Below are positions 9,091-18,117 of a stretch of DNA of 64,000 bases, one piece after another. Each line of letters begins with the position of its first letter. Position 1 is the stretch's first letter. The DNA is taken from the NCBI GenBank assembly GCA_963662605.1, contig OY759785.1, positions 992,001-1,056,000 on the forward strand, read 5' to 3'. Both the position numbers and the translations under genes were made by a program. Below the pieces are notes generated by a model. That model was not told the DNA's origin and searched no databases. It was given only the letters and a program-made list of their open reading frames with translations. The stretch comes from G963662605 sp963662605 (GTDB taxonomy: Bacteria; Bacteroidota; Ignavibacteria; Ignavibacteriales; Ignavibacteriaceae).

Positions 9091-10503
9091 ATGAGAATCT
9101 TAAAATTTCTTGTAGTAGTTTTTATTATATCCAATATAGCGGCGTATGGACAGCAGAATAATACAATTTTGGTCTCACAGTCGGGACAAACACCGTCACT
9201 TGCCGTAGATGACAAGGGTAATGCTTTTGTTTCCTGGGAAGAGGTCATTGCTTCCGAAGGCGGGGGATATGGACTGATCAAAAAGTTTGCCGAATATAGT
9301 CCGGCTGGTACCTGTTTGATCCAGCCTACTTCGCTTACCGGCGCGGGGTACAGTCAGCCTAAAATCATTCCCGGAAAGGATAAACTCCTGTGGGTGTGGA
9401 CGCAGCAGTTTATGGAAACATATGCTTTTTGTCAGCTTTTAAATTGCGATGGAACTGCCGCAGGTGATCCTTACTTTGTAGAAATGGGCACCGTGAGTTC
9501 TGGGTTTGCCAATAGTGATAGTACATTTACGATAGTTTGGAGTGGTTATGGTGGGGGTGTTTCTGCTTTGACCTATCCAAAAGCTTCCAGTCCAAAACTT
9601 CTTATTAATCGTGCTTCATTAGCACTGAACCCAATCTATTTGCGCGATTCAATTGATAATACCCGAACATTGGTCTGGGCAGTTAATGAAACTGGTGGGT
9701 ACAACCTTTATGCAAAAATTTTCTCGGCAGCTGACGATACAATCAGTTCAACTATAAAAATAAATACTGATTCCTCGGCCAACGGACTTATGTATTTCAA
9801 CTCTTCCAAGGGGACAGTTGGAGAAACGATTATTATTTGGTCTTCAAAGAAAAACAATACATGGCAAGTGAACATGCGCGTATTGAGCAAAACTGGAGAA
9901 TTGTTCAACGAACAAGTCATTTCCGAAACAAGTGATAGCACTTTGGAATATGCAATAAACAGTGTTGCTGTAAATGAAGTTGGGGCATTTGTCGTGGTTT
10001 GGGAAGGAAACCACAGACTAATACTCAAGTTTTTTGATGCCGAAGGTTCTTATACCGGTAAAGTGATGAAAATTGAAGGCGATAACAAAGATACATACCA
10101 AGGATATCCTAATGTGGTTTATGCAAATAGGTTAATATATCTGGCTTGGATGGATGATACTACAATTCAAATGAGAATTCTAAATTCCGATACACTTTTC
10201 AACACAATAGGGGCTTCAAATACATTACTGAAAATAGAGTCGCGATTCATGCTATATCCCAATTATCCGAATCCGTTTAATCCCGTCACAACGATAAATT
10301 ATCAGATACCAAAAGCCGGATATGTTTCTATAAAAGTATATGATGCAATTGGAAGTGAAGTAAGTACGTTGCTCAGTGAGTACAAAGAACAAGGTACGTA
10401 TAGCTGCTCATTTAATGCAGCCAATTTGTCGAGCGGTATGTACTTTTACACTATGAAATCCGGGGATTATACGGCAACCAAGAAAATGCTTCTGCTGAAA
10501 TAA
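9091..10503 (+). CDS. Secreted beta-propeller-like protein with T9SS sorting domain
   Basis: 470 residues with signal peptide MRILKFLVVVFIISNIAAYGQ. The body repeats a pattern such as SLAVDDKGNAFVSWEE, FTIVWSGYG, IIIWSSKKN, FVVVWEGNH and IYLAWMDD, each about 50-60 residues apart, as in six- or seven-bladed propellers that report 'value over time' type repeats. The C-terminal 85 residues are a T9SS type A domain (NYPNPFNPVTTINYQIP ... SGMYFYTMKSG ... KMLLLK). It is a single-gene unit: divergent from the kinase gene upstream and closed by a strong terminator at 10524. No enzyme motif was found; surface binding or a structural role is as likely as any. Confidence 0.88.
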   Translation: MRILKFLVVVFIISNIAAYGQQNNTILVSQSGQTPSLAVDDKGNAFVSWEEVIASEGGGYGLIKKFAEYSPAGTCLIQPTSLTGAGYSQPKIIPGKDKLLWVWTQQFMETYAFCQLLNCDGTAAGDPYFVEMGTVSSGFANSDSTFTIVWSGYGGGVSALTYPKASSPKLLINRASLALNPIYLRDSIDNTRTLVWAVNETGGYNLYAKIFSAADDTISSTIKINTDSSANGLMYFNSSKGTVGETIIIWSSKKNNTWQVNMRVLSKTGELFNEQVISETSDSTLEYAINSVAVNEVGAFVVVWEGNHRLILKFFDAEGSYTGKVMKIEGDNKDTYQGYPNVVYANRLIYLAWMDDTTIQMRILNSDTLFNTIGASNTLLKIESRFMLYPNYPNPFNPVTTINYQIPKAGYVSIKVYDAIGSEVSTLLSEYKEQGTYSCSFNAANLSSGMYFYTMKSGDYTATKKMLLLK

Positions 10504-10523
10504 ACCTTGCCTCAATTATAATT

Positions 10524-10556
10524 GAAAGCCCCATTGCCGTGGGGCTTTCTTGTTTT
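10524..10556 (+). terminator. Rho-independent terminator after the 9091 gene
   Basis: GAAAGCCCCA pairs perfectly with TGGGGCTTTC (10-bp stem, 6-base loop) and is followed by TTGTTTT. Confidence 0.85.
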
Positions 10557-10714
10557 AAACTTGAACGCCTTTAAAATGCGAGATTAAAATTGAGGTTTTA
10601 GTGCGAATCTTGTGGAATCTGTAATGCATCATCTGCCAATCTCGTGCCGAGACAGCAATGCTGTCAACTTAAGAGAAAATACCCGGGAAATCGTTGTGTT
10701 AATAAAAATTAGCA

Positions 10715-10876
10715 TGTCATTCCGTTCGCAGAATCCCGCTGGGAGAATCCGTCGGCAGACGGATATTCGGAATCTATTCTGCCCTCAGTTGATTTCAACC
10801 TGGATTCCGTATAAATCTGACGAACGAAACTATCCTCTTCGCTCTATATTCTCCCGTCAGATTTTACGGAATGACA
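10715..10876. repeat. Nested inverted-repeat element (REP/MITE-like)
   Basis: TGTCATTCCG at 10715-10724 is the exact inverse of CGGAATGACA at 10867-10876. Inside it, AAATCTGACG (10813-10822) pairs with CGTCAGATTT (10855-10864), and CCGTC/GACGG forms a smaller hairpin on the left arm. The element is about 160 bp long, lies between a terminator and a promoter, and has no conserved coding frame. Its structure resembles the dispersed palindromic repeats common between genes in Bacteroidota-type genomes; only this one copy is in the window. Confidence 0.6.
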
Positions 10877-10978
10877 AACAAATCCTTAAGTTGACGGTAT
10901 TGGTCGAAACAGGAGGGGGGACGGTTCCAGGGAGCCGGAATTTCACCTTATCCGAAAACACGCCCGTGTAACTTGTGC

Positions 10979-11026
10979 TTGACATTTGCAAAAATATGTA
11001 GTATGTTGTTCGGGAACTTTAGTTCC
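10979..11026 (+). promoter_or_regulatory. Promoter with GGAAC-N4-GTTCC operator ahead of the M20 peptidase operon
   Basis: TTGACA at 10979, a 17-base spacer and TATGTT at 11002 (equally TTG-N20-TAnnTTG, the Bacteroidota-type layout). Five bases after the -10 element lies the perfect palindrome GGAACTTTAGTTCC (11013-11026), at the expected transcription start, followed by AAAA. An element with the same layout is at 14836. Binding by the RpiR regulator at 13883 is inferred from position and symmetry. Confidence 0.7.
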
Positions 11027-11107
11027 AAAAATATAAAACATGGAACTTTAAACAAATTAGATATTTTTCCACAAACTTGTTGCCTCAAAAGCACAGACGA
11101 ATATCAT

Positions 11108-12247
11108 ATGGATTTCAACCCTTTCATCAATCAGGAACGCCTTGTCGAATCATTCAAATCACTCAGTCTCATAGACGGTATTCACGGTAATGAACTTACT
11201 ATTGCCGGGTATCTGATGAAGACTTTACGAACGTTAGGCCTTGAAGCGGCAATGGATGAAGCCGGTTCAACATACGGCGGTAACGCGGGAAATGTTATCG
11301 GCCGCCTTCCGGGAAAAAAAGATGCCGCTCCGGTATTTCTCTGCGCGCATATGGATACCGTACAGCCTACAAAGAATTTGAAACACGTGATTGAGGATGG
11401 AGTCATTAAAACCGATGGCACAACGATTCTCGGCGGTGATGACAGAGCCGGAGTCGCGGTTATACTTGAGATTTTACGCGTCCTGCAGGAGCGCAATTTG
11501 GAACACGGTCCGATAGAAATTTTATTCAACGTGTGCGAAGAGGCCGGAATGTACGGAGCGAAGTTTATCAAAGCATCCGCCTTACAATCTACATTCGGAT
11601 TCGTGTTCGACTGTCAGGCTTCACCCGGCGCATATATAATAGAAGCTCCCGGTGCAGTTGCATTTACTGCCAAAGTAAAAGGCAAATCGGCGCATGCTGC
11701 CGTATCTCCCGAAAAAGGTATTCATGCTATTCAGGTAGCATCGAAAGCTATTGCACAATTACAGTTGGGCAGGTGGGATGAGACGGGCATGCTGAATATC
11801 GGCACGATTAAGGGCGGCGTTTCAATCAATGTTATTCCGGATTATGTGGAAATTACCGGTGAGACACGGAATGCCAATAAAGAAAAATTACAATCACAGA
11901 TTGAATATATCCGTGGTACTTTTGAAAAGGCAGCCAACGAAGCCGGTGGAAGTGTCGAAATAAAATTTACGGAAAAATACGGCGGTTATCAGTTTGATGA
12001 AAGTGTCAAAGCTATTGATATAGCGAAAAAAGGCATTCAGGCGGCTGGTTATACACCAACCCCGATACGCTATCCCGGCGGGAGTGATGCTAATGTATTG
12101 AATAATAATGGTGTTACAGCACTCAATCTTGGCGTCGGATTTAAAAACGCGCACTCATTTTTGGAGAGGATTGCCATAGCCGACCTTGAAGGGACGGCAA
12201 GGATTGGCCTGAATATTGTAATGCAGTGTGCATCGGAATCAATTTAA
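11108..12247 (+). CDS. M20-family metallopeptidase, peptidase T-like
   Basis: Start set at the ATG at 11108 (MDFNPFINQERL): upstream codons overlap the promoter and operator at 10979-11026. 379 residues, the usual size of PepT-like enzymes. The zinc and catalytic motifs are in order: AHMDTVQP (His and catalytic Asp), GGDDRAG (bridging Asp), CEEAG (catalytic and zinc Glu), FDCQ (Asp) and NAHSF near the end (His). A dimerisation domain lies between about 180 and 290. No signal peptide, so it acts in the cytoplasm on short peptides or gamma-/alpha-glutamyl di- and tripeptides. It is 64 bases ahead of an NhaC-type antiporter gene and shares its promoter. In this window a role in breaking down imported glutamyl peptides is plausible but not shown. 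Confidence 0.93.
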   Translation: MDFNPFINQERLVESFKSLSLIDGIHGNELTIAGYLMKTLRTLGLEAAMDEAGSTYGGNAGNVIGRLPGKKDAAPVFLCAHMDTVQPTKNLKHVIEDGVIKTDGTTILGGDDRAGVAVILEILRVLQERNLEHGPIEILFNVCEEAGMYGAKFIKASALQSTFGFVFDCQASPGAYIIEAPGAVAFTAKVKGKSAHAAVSPEKGIHAIQVASKAIAQLQLGRWDETGMLNIGTIKGGVSINVIPDYVEITGETRNANKEKLQSQIEYIRGTFEKAANEAGGSVEIKFTEKYGGYQFDESVKAIDIAKKGIQAAGYTPTPIRYPGGSDANVLNNNGVTALNLGVGFKNAHSFLERIAIADLEGTARIGLNIVMQCASESI

Positions 12248-12311
12248 ACACTTTGTAAAGCGGGCAATGATTATCCAATTTTCAGAATCACCGAATTCAA
12301 AGGATCTTTAG

Positions 12312-13742
12312 ATGAACATACAAAACGAAGTTAAGAAGACAGAAATTAAAAAACGCGAACCGAAACTCTGGGAAGCAAGCATTCCGATTATAGCAATGGT
12401 AATATTGCTGTGCGGAGGATACGGCGTTATGCATCTTCCGGTAGAAATGCTGTTGATTGCTGCTGCGTTTATTGCCAGTTTAATTGCATTGCGTCTTGGC
12501 TACAGTTGGAAAGACATTGAAGGCTCAATCATTCAGGCTATCTCAAAAGGTATGCCTGCACAGATGATTATTATCATCGTCGGAATAATGATTGCTTCGT
12601 GGATTGCGTCCGGAACAATTCCCATGCTGATAGACTACGGCCTCCGTATTGTTTCACCGACCTATTTTCTTGTAACCGCATCGTTGGTATGCGCTTTTGT
12701 ATCACTAATAACCGGAACACCATACGGAACCGCCGGAACTCTCGGCATCGCTTTTATGGGCATCGGCCACGGACTCGGCATACCTCTCGCGCCTGTAGCG
12801 GGAGCCATTGTCGCGGGTTGTTACATAGGCGATAAATTGTCGCCGTTCTCTGCCGCCGCAAATCTTGCATCAGCCGCAGTTAAAGGTTATGTAATGGATA
12901 CCAGCCAGCACTTATTGTGGACAACCGTTCCCGCTTTTGTCATCGCTCTTATCGTATACTGGATCGTCGGCAGTCATTATGCAATTGTCAATACCGGTGC
13001 GGACAGGATCGCCCTTATCCAGAACACACTACAATCAAGTTTTAAATATAACTGGCTGATGCTGCTTCCTCCTGTTCTTGTCTTGGTCTTAACGTTCAGA
13101 AGAAAACCCGCTGTCCCCGTTATGTTATTATCATCGGCCGTGGCAATTATTCTGGCAATGGCTTTTCAGGGAAAAAGTCTTGCTGACGTTATGGAATATT
13201 GTGTCACCGGGTACAAGTCTTCAACCGGAGTTGTCCTTGTGGATCAGTTGCTGACACGCGGCGGATTAGTGAGTATGATGGGCATAACACTTATAACGTT
13301 CTGTGCTTTTGCATTCGCAGGCATTATTCAGAAGGCGGGAATATTAGACCTTCTGCTGAAGAAGATCATGAATTTGACAAAATCAACCGGCATGCTCATC
13401 GCCTCGGCAACTGTTAGTTCGCTTGCTACAGGCCTGCTGACCGGAAACGCGTATTTAAGTGTGTTATTACCGGGCGAGCTTTTTGCTCCCGCATTTAAAG
13501 AGAAAAAACTTGCCGCGAAAAATCTGGCAAGAATTACACAGGAAGCGCATATTATTGTCCCGATTACTCCATGGGCAATTGCGGGTGTGTATATGTCGGG
13601 TACGCTCGGCGTATCCACATGGGACTACGCGTTGTGGGCGATATCGAATTATGTCGGATTTATTCTGGTGGTGATTTACGGATTCATAGGATTTAAAACT
13701 GCTCCGCTAAAAAGCGAAGATGAATCTCAGCCGGGTAGTTAG
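12312..13742 (+). CDS. NhaC-family sodium/proton antiporter or organic-acid exchanger
   Basis: 476 residues, almost entirely hydrophobic with about 11-12 predicted membrane helices. Signature segments include TGTPYGTAGTLGIAFMGIG, GCYIGDKLSPFSAAANLAS and PITPWAIAGVYMSGTLG, all typical of the NhaC family, which contains Na+/H+ antiporters as well as malate/lactate and amino-acid exchangers. The ATG at 12312 follows AAAGGATCTTTAG, a usable ribosome binding site. It lies in the same operon as the M20 peptidase and next to an RpiR regulator, so uptake of a peptide, amino acid or organic acid linked to sodium is a reasonable inference. The exact substrate cannot be told from sequence alone. Confidence 0.9.
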   Translation: MNIQNEVKKTEIKKREPKLWEASIPIIAMVILLCGGYGVMHLPVEMLLIAAAFIASLIALRLGYSWKDIEGSIIQAISKGMPAQMIIIIVGIMIASWIASGTIPMLIDYGLRIVSPTYFLVTASLVCAFVSLITGTPYGTAGTLGIAFMGIGHGLGIPLAPVAGAIVAGCYIGDKLSPFSAAANLASAAVKGYVMDTSQHLLWTTVPAFVIALIVYWIVGSHYAIVNTGADRIALIQNTLQSSFKYNWLMLLPPVLVLVLTFRRKPAVPVMLLSSAVAIILAMAFQGKSLADVMEYCVTGYKSSTGVVLVDQLLTRGGLVSMMGITLITFCAFAFAGIIQKAGILDLLLKKIMNLTKSTGMLIASATVSSLATGLLTGNAYLSVLLPGELFAPAFKEKKLAAKNLARITQEAHIIVPITPWAIAGVYMSGTLGVSTWDYALWAISNYVGFILVVIYGFIGFKTAPLKSEDESQPGS

Positions 13743-13754
13743 GCCTTTCGTGTC

Positions 13755-13788
13755 TTCCTAACCCAGGGGTTAACCCCTGGGTTAGGAA
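13755..13788. repeat. Perfect 34-bp palindrome after the antiporter gene
   Basis: TTCCTAACCCAGGGGTT is followed directly by its exact reverse complement. There is no T-run, so it could be a terminator stem, a REP-like element or both. It lies 12 bases past the stop of the antiporter gene and before the regulator gene. Confidence 0.65.
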
Positions 13789-13882
13789 TGAACACTGATT
13801 TAGGTTTTCTTGTTTATTGCAGATGCTTGATATATCTTTTATATGATAAAAATATTACAAATAGTTTTCCGGAGATTTCGAA

Positions 13883-14743
13883 ATGAGTGAAGATATAAAA
13901 TCAATTGAGATGCTGATCAGAAACAATCTGGACAGTTTCAGCAAAAAGGAAAAAGAGATAGCAAACTTTTTTGTTGAGCAATTGACCGACATTGCATTTC
14001 TCTCGATACATGATATTTCAAAAAAGCTGTCGGTGGGGAGAGCGTCCATTGTCAGGTTTGCCAATAAACTCGGGTATGACGGGTTTTACGGATTGAAACA
14101 GGATGTGAAAAACAATCTGCAATCAAGCATTGCTCCGCTTGAGCGGTATCAGCTCGCGCTGAAGAATCCTTCATCCGGCTACGCGACAATTTCCCAGATA
14201 GCTGAAAATGAGGTAAACAATATCAATTTCGCCGTGAATAATTTCGATAAAGCATCATTTGAGAAAGCGGCAAAGCTTCTGGCACATTCAGACATCGTAT
14301 ATTGTACAGGTTACAACATGTCCTCTTTTGTTGCGGGAATGCTGAGTTATTTGCTTCAGCGAATCGGGTTGAAATCATTTCCGACAACACTCGGCGGCCG
14401 ATCTTTGGAAGAGCAGTTAATCAACATTGGTAGAAATGACGTTCTTGTTACGTTTTCAAATCCGCCTTATTCACCTGAAACAATCAAAGCGGCGCAGTTT
14501 GCAAAAGAGCAGAAGTGCAAAGTTATTTCCTTTACCAATTCCATCGCGTCACCGATTGTCGAGTTTTCGGACATCGTTATTACGGTCAAATCGGATAGCG
14601 CAATATTCACCAATTCGTATTCTGCAATACTGGTTGTGCTGTACGCGTTAGTTAATGAGATAGCGATACACAATAAAACACGGTTTAGAAAAGCGGTTGA
14701 TAAAAAGCACATTTCCAACGCCAAAAGTAAGGATAAGGCGTAA
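13883..14743 (+). CDS. RpiR-family transcriptional regulator (HTH plus SIS domain)
   Basis: 286 residues. The N-terminal 75 residues hold an RpiR-type helix-turn-helix (FSKKEKEIANFFVEQ, ISKKLSVGRASIVRFANKLGYDG split over the recognition helix). Residues about 120-260 are a SIS sugar-isomerase-like sensing domain (ADIVYCTGYNMSS-like segment, DVLVTFSNPPYSPETI, CKVISFTNS). Family members bind a phosphosugar or related metabolite and repress or activate nearby catabolic operons. The ATG at 13883 has TTTTCCGGAGATTTCG upstream with GGAG correctly placed. The same palindromic operator stands upstream of the operon before it (11013) and the operon after it (14870), so both are probable targets. What ligand it senses is unknown. 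Confidence 0.93.
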   Translation: MSEDIKSIEMLIRNNLDSFSKKEKEIANFFVEQLTDIAFLSIHDISKKLSVGRASIVRFANKLGYDGFYGLKQDVKNNLQSSIAPLERYQLALKNPSSGYATISQIAENEVNNINFAVNNFDKASFEKAAKLLAHSDIVYCTGYNMSSFVAGMLSYLLQRIGLKSFPTTLGGRSLEEQLINIGRNDVLVTFSNPPYSPETIKAAQFAKEQKCKVISFTNSIASPIVEFSDIVITVKSDSAIFTNSYSAILVVLYALVNEIAIHNKTRFRKAVDKKHISNAKSKDKA

Positions 14744-14835
14744 CCGGTAAGGGCAGCCGGGCGGTGCGATACAGCACATCACTCCGGCGGCGGCAGGGTT
14801 TTATTCCTGCATTGTTCTTGAGCGGAATTATATAC

Positions 14836-14883
14836 TTGACATTACAACAATTATATACTAAGTTGCAAGGGAACATATGTTCC
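14836..14883 (+). promoter_or_regulatory. Promoter with GGAAC-N4-GTTCC operator ahead of operon A
   Basis: TTGACA at 14836, a 17-base spacer, TAAGTT at 14859, then after five bases the palindrome GGAACATATGTTCC (14870-14883), followed by AAAATAAAAAATATGG. Element order and spacing match the promoter at 10979 exactly. Confidence 0.7.
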
Positions 14884-14958
14884 AAAATAAAAAATATGGA
14901 AAATATGTACTGCGCGATGACTGATGTAACTGTTTAATGATAGATCGCTTGGTTGAAT

Positions 14959-15000
14959 ACGATTGAGATTTCCACATTCCTTACAATCGTTGAAATCTCA
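14959..15000 (+). other. Untranslated leader with two interleaved complementary pairs
   Basis: In the 5' leader of operon A, ACGATTG (14959-14965) is complementary to CAATCGT (14984-14990), and TGAGATTTC (14964-14972) to GAAATCTCA (14992-15000). The order A-B-A'-B' permits either two mutually exclusive hairpins or an H-type pseudoknot, 50 bases before the start codon. Function is unknown. Confidence 0.4.
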
Positions 15001-15050
15001 GATACTTGAAAAAAGTAAAACAAATTAAAATTTATTTGATGAGGTTAAAA

Positions 15051-16580
15051 ATGAAACAGTTGCTCCTATGTATGGTATCACTCTTCTTTGTATTTCAAAT
15101 ATCCGCGAATGCACAATCAGCCTCCGTTACCTGGCCGCTGAATATTGACGGTACACCGGCTATTGTTGGAAATGTATCCGGTACAACATTTGACACGAAC
15201 TCAACCACCAGCATTACCGGATTTGTATCACATACGTTTGCCGATACAAGTTATAAAGGACTTATCGTCGCCGCATCCGGATTTAAGAGCTGGCCGGCAG
15301 ACAGCACAACCACTACGGCAAATGCCGCGTTCACCGGATTATCAACCGGAGTAGAGCGCTTCATTCAATTTTCCATGAAACCCACATCGGCTGAACTGCT
15401 GAACGTAGAGAACATCTCCGTGCAATTGACAGAGAGCGGATCTGCCACAAACATCAATGCCGTTGTCGGATATTCTACTGACGGAGTAAACTTTACCGCG
15501 ATAAACAGCTCTGGAATCAACGGTAATCCACTTCCGGCAAATACTACTTTAATTATCAGTACTGTACCAACATTGAAAATTTCGAGCAGCAACACACTAT
15601 ACATCCGTATTATATTATGGAGAAAAGCAAACAGCACCGCATCAAGCAGCTGCGTTTTTATCAATAATGTCACTGTTTCTGGCTCGTACTCACAGTCTAA
15701 TCCTGCTGCCGCCGCAATCTGGAATTTAACCGCGAATGGTACCGCGGCTATTACAGGCAACGTAGTTGCAAGCACAATTGATACGGCTACTTCGACAAAC
15801 ATCGTCGGCTTTGCCGGACATACATTTGCCGATACCAATTTTACAGGTCTTATTGTCGGCGCAACAGGAGTAAAAAGCTGGCCTGCAGATGGTTCAACCA
15901 CTACAGCCAATACTGCTTTCACCGGTCTTTCAACAGGATCCGACCGCTACATTCAATTTATCGTTGCCCCGTCAACAGGCAATACGTTTACCGTTAATAA
16001 TATTTCCGTACTTCTTACTGAAAGCGGTTCGGCAACCAACATTAATACAGCCCTCGGTTATACGACAGACGGAACAAATTTTACAACGTTCAACAGCGCC
16101 GGTCTTACAGGCAACGCTTTACCGGCCAATACCACGCAAACATTTGCCGCCACGCCCGCAGTAACTTTGTCTGGCAGCGAGCAAATGATCGTCCGCCTGA
16201 TCCTGTGGAGAAAAGCAAACAGCACTGCTTCCAGCAGCAGCGTGTACGTGGGCAGAGTTACCATATCCGGAACAACGAGCCCGGTATCCGGTATCGCATC
16301 GGAATCAATGAACGCAAAAGGTTTTGCGGTATTCCAGAATTATCCGAATCCGTTTAACCCAAGTACTGTCATAAGCTATCAGCTTCCGACCGATAACATG
16401 GTTGATGTAAAAGTATATAACGCGCTTGGAAAAGAAGTTGCAACTTTAGCGCACGGAATGCAGTCATCAGGCATGCACTCGGTTAGCTTCAACGCGGGCA
16501 ATCTCTCAAGCGGAACATACTATTATCGCGTTCAGGCCGGAACAAATGTTAAGACCGGCAAAATGCTGCTCTTAAAGTAA
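15051..16580 (+). CDS. Secreted protein with two tandem repeats and T9SS sorting domain
   Basis: The ATG at 15051 is preceded by GAGG at six bases and begins a signal peptide (MKQLLLCMVSLFFVFQISANAQ), so upstream TTG and ATG codons are not used. The body is two tandem repeats of about 195 residues (TWPLNIDGTPAIVGNV ... versus IWNLTANGTAAITGNV ...), each with the conserved strings LTESGSATNIN and LWRKANSTASSS, probably two beta-sandwich domains. The end is a T9SS type A domain (NYPNPFNPSTVISYQLP ... KMLLLK). First gene of operon A. No catalytic motif was seen; a carbohydrate- or cell-binding role is possible. I do not recognise a named family for the repeats. Confidence 0.87.
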   Translation: MKQLLLCMVSLFFVFQISANAQSASVTWPLNIDGTPAIVGNVSGTTFDTNSTTSITGFVSHTFADTSYKGLIVAASGFKSWPADSTTTTANAAFTGLSTGVERFIQFSMKPTSAELLNVENISVQLTESGSATNINAVVGYSTDGVNFTAINSSGINGNPLPANTTLIISTVPTLKISSSNTLYIRIILWRKANSTASSSCVFINNVTVSGSYSQSNPAAAAIWNLTANGTAAITGNVVASTIDTATSTNIVGFAGHTFADTNFTGLIVGATGVKSWPADGSTTTANTAFTGLSTGSDRYIQFIVAPSTGNTFTVNNISVLLTESGSATNINTALGYTTDGTNFTTFNSAGLTGNALPANTTQTFAATPAVTLSGSEQMIVRLILWRKANSTASSSSVYVGRVTISGTTSPVSGIASESMNAKGFAVFQNYPNPFNPSTVISYQLPTDNMVDVKVYNALGKEVATLAHGMQSSGMHSVSFNAGNLSSGTYYYRVQAGTNVKTGKMLLLK

Positions 16581-16607
16581 AAGCGATTGCAAGGATTACT
16601 CGAAATT

Positions 16608-18083
16608 ATGTCATTTTCTCTCAGCGGCACGGCAGGATTAACAGGTGTTAGTTCTACGAACACCACGATATACAGAACCCTACTTTTTGTGTTGGTCCTG
16701 CCGGCCTTTATTAACGCGGTCAGTATCCAAAAAATCGCGAAAATCCAGGCCGCCGGATATGTTACCTTCAAAGCGAATAAATCCGTTTCTACGAATACGA
16801 TTACCTGGAAGGCTGCCCGGTATTACATGGACGAAAGCACCAACGCGGTAACTTACGGAGCCGATACTGCCACAGCGGTCGGAGATCTGGTGCAATTCAA
16901 CCTGCAAAAAACGAGCGGGCAGTATTCGTTCTATAAAATTTTTGCTTATGAAGCCGGTGTCGCCGATTCGGTGACCGTGCAGGTTTTTACCGCAGGCGTT
17001 GTACAAAAATATCTGTATGCCAATGCGAACTATTCTCAATATTATATTCCTGTCTGGATAGTCTTACCGACCGGATATTCTTCTTCTTCCAAATTTATCA
17101 TGACCATGTGCGGTATAAACCGTGATGCGTCCGGCATTGCGACATATTGGCTTCCGTTTGCAAACACCAATAATTATGTTGTCGCTTCTCCTGAATTCAA
17201 TTCAACCAACTGGAGTTCAGACGCCTACATTCTCGGTAATATGTTCACCGGCTCGGACGGCAGCGGAACACTCAATCCCAAAGCACGCTGGTCGTTTAAT
17301 ATTGTTGAACAGATGCACAAAGAGTTGTATCAGAATTGCAGCCTCACCGATTCAACCTATGAGTTGTGGGGACATTCGGCAGGCGGTCAGTTTGTTCACA
17401 GACTCGCGTTCTTTCTGCCCGACAATCTTATAACACGATATATCGCCGGTAATTCAGGCTGGTATACTTGTCCCGATTTAACCGTGACTTTCCCCTGGGG
17501 CGCGTATAACACGCAGTTGAATCTTGCGCAAAGCGATCTTGTCGCGTACACAAACAGAAAATTAGTAATCATGCGTGGCACGGCCGACACGGTAAGAGAT
17601 GCCGCCCTCAACGTTGACCCGAGGTCGGATGCACAAGGACTGAACCGTTACACAAGAGCCGCGTATTTTTATAACAACGGCAAAACGGTCAACGCATCAC
17701 TCGCATGGAAAATGGTTGATGTTACAGGAGTCGGGCACGACGATCAGAAAATGGCAGTTGCCGGTGGTAAATATATATTGGCGAACCCGACATCGGTAAA
17801 CAATGAACACTCCGTAGTTGTAGAAAAATTCAGTATAACGAATTATCCGAATCCATTTAACCCTTCAACAAACATTGTCGTTTCACTTCCGGCAACTTCT
17901 CCGGTGAAAATAACAATTTACGATTTGCTGGGTAATCAGGTTGCGACACTCTATAACGATATACTGACAGCAGGGAATCACCAGTTTACGTTTAACGCTG
18001 CGCATTTTGCAAGCGGCATATATGTATGCCGCGTGCAGAGTGATGTTTACAATTCCACGGTAAAGATGCAGCTGATTAAGTAA
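16608..18083 (+). CDS. T9SS-secreted alpha/beta hydrolase-like protein
   Basis: Start at the ATG at 16608, after AAGGAT; it encodes a short uncharged lead then the hydrophobic segment TLLFVLVLPAFINAV as signal peptide. Residues about 150-380 look like an alpha/beta hydrolase of the esterase/PHB-depolymerase type: nucleophile elbow GHSAGG (S257), a possible acid in RGTADTV and the catalytic His in GVGHDD. The C-terminal 85 residues are a T9SS domain (NYPNPFNPSTNIVVSLP). The gene lies 27 bases after the previous one and 34 before the lipoprotein gene. It occupies the position that the amidohydrolase-like gene has in operon B, so it may be the enzyme that makes substrate for the downstream barrel. 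Substrate not predictable; an ester or amide polymer is possible. Confidence 0.85.
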   Translation: MSFSLSGTAGLTGVSSTNTTIYRTLLFVLVLPAFINAVSIQKIAKIQAAGYVTFKANKSVSTNTITWKAARYYMDESTNAVTYGADTATAVGDLVQFNLQKTSGQYSFYKIFAYEAGVADSVTVQVFTAGVVQKYLYANANYSQYYIPVWIVLPTGYSSSSKFIMTMCGINRDASGIATYWLPFANTNNYVVASPEFNSTNWSSDAYILGNMFTGSDGSGTLNPKARWSFNIVEQMHKELYQNCSLTDSTYELWGHSAGGQFVHRLAFFLPDNLITRYIAGNSGWYTCPDLTVTFPWGAYNTQLNLAQSDLVAYTNRKLVIMRGTADTVRDAALNVDPRSDAQGLNRYTRAAYFYNNGKTVNASLAWKMVDVTGVGHDDQKMAVAGGKYILANPTSVNNEHSVVVEKFSITNYPNPFNPSTNIVVSLPATSPVKITIYDLLGNQVATLYNDILTAGNHQFTFNAAHFASGIYVCRVQSDVYNSTVKMQLIK

Positions 18084-18117
18084 TAGAACATCAGAATACA
18101 ATACTCATAAGGCAAGA

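Noticed and set aside
10612..10971. Open frame of 119 residues on the plus strand
   Set aside because: It runs through the nested inverted-repeat element, has no ribosome binding site and a composition unlike the neighbouring genes.
15365..15922. Antisense open frame of 185 residues in operon A
   Set aside because: Shadow of the repeat protein; no start signal and no recognisable motif.
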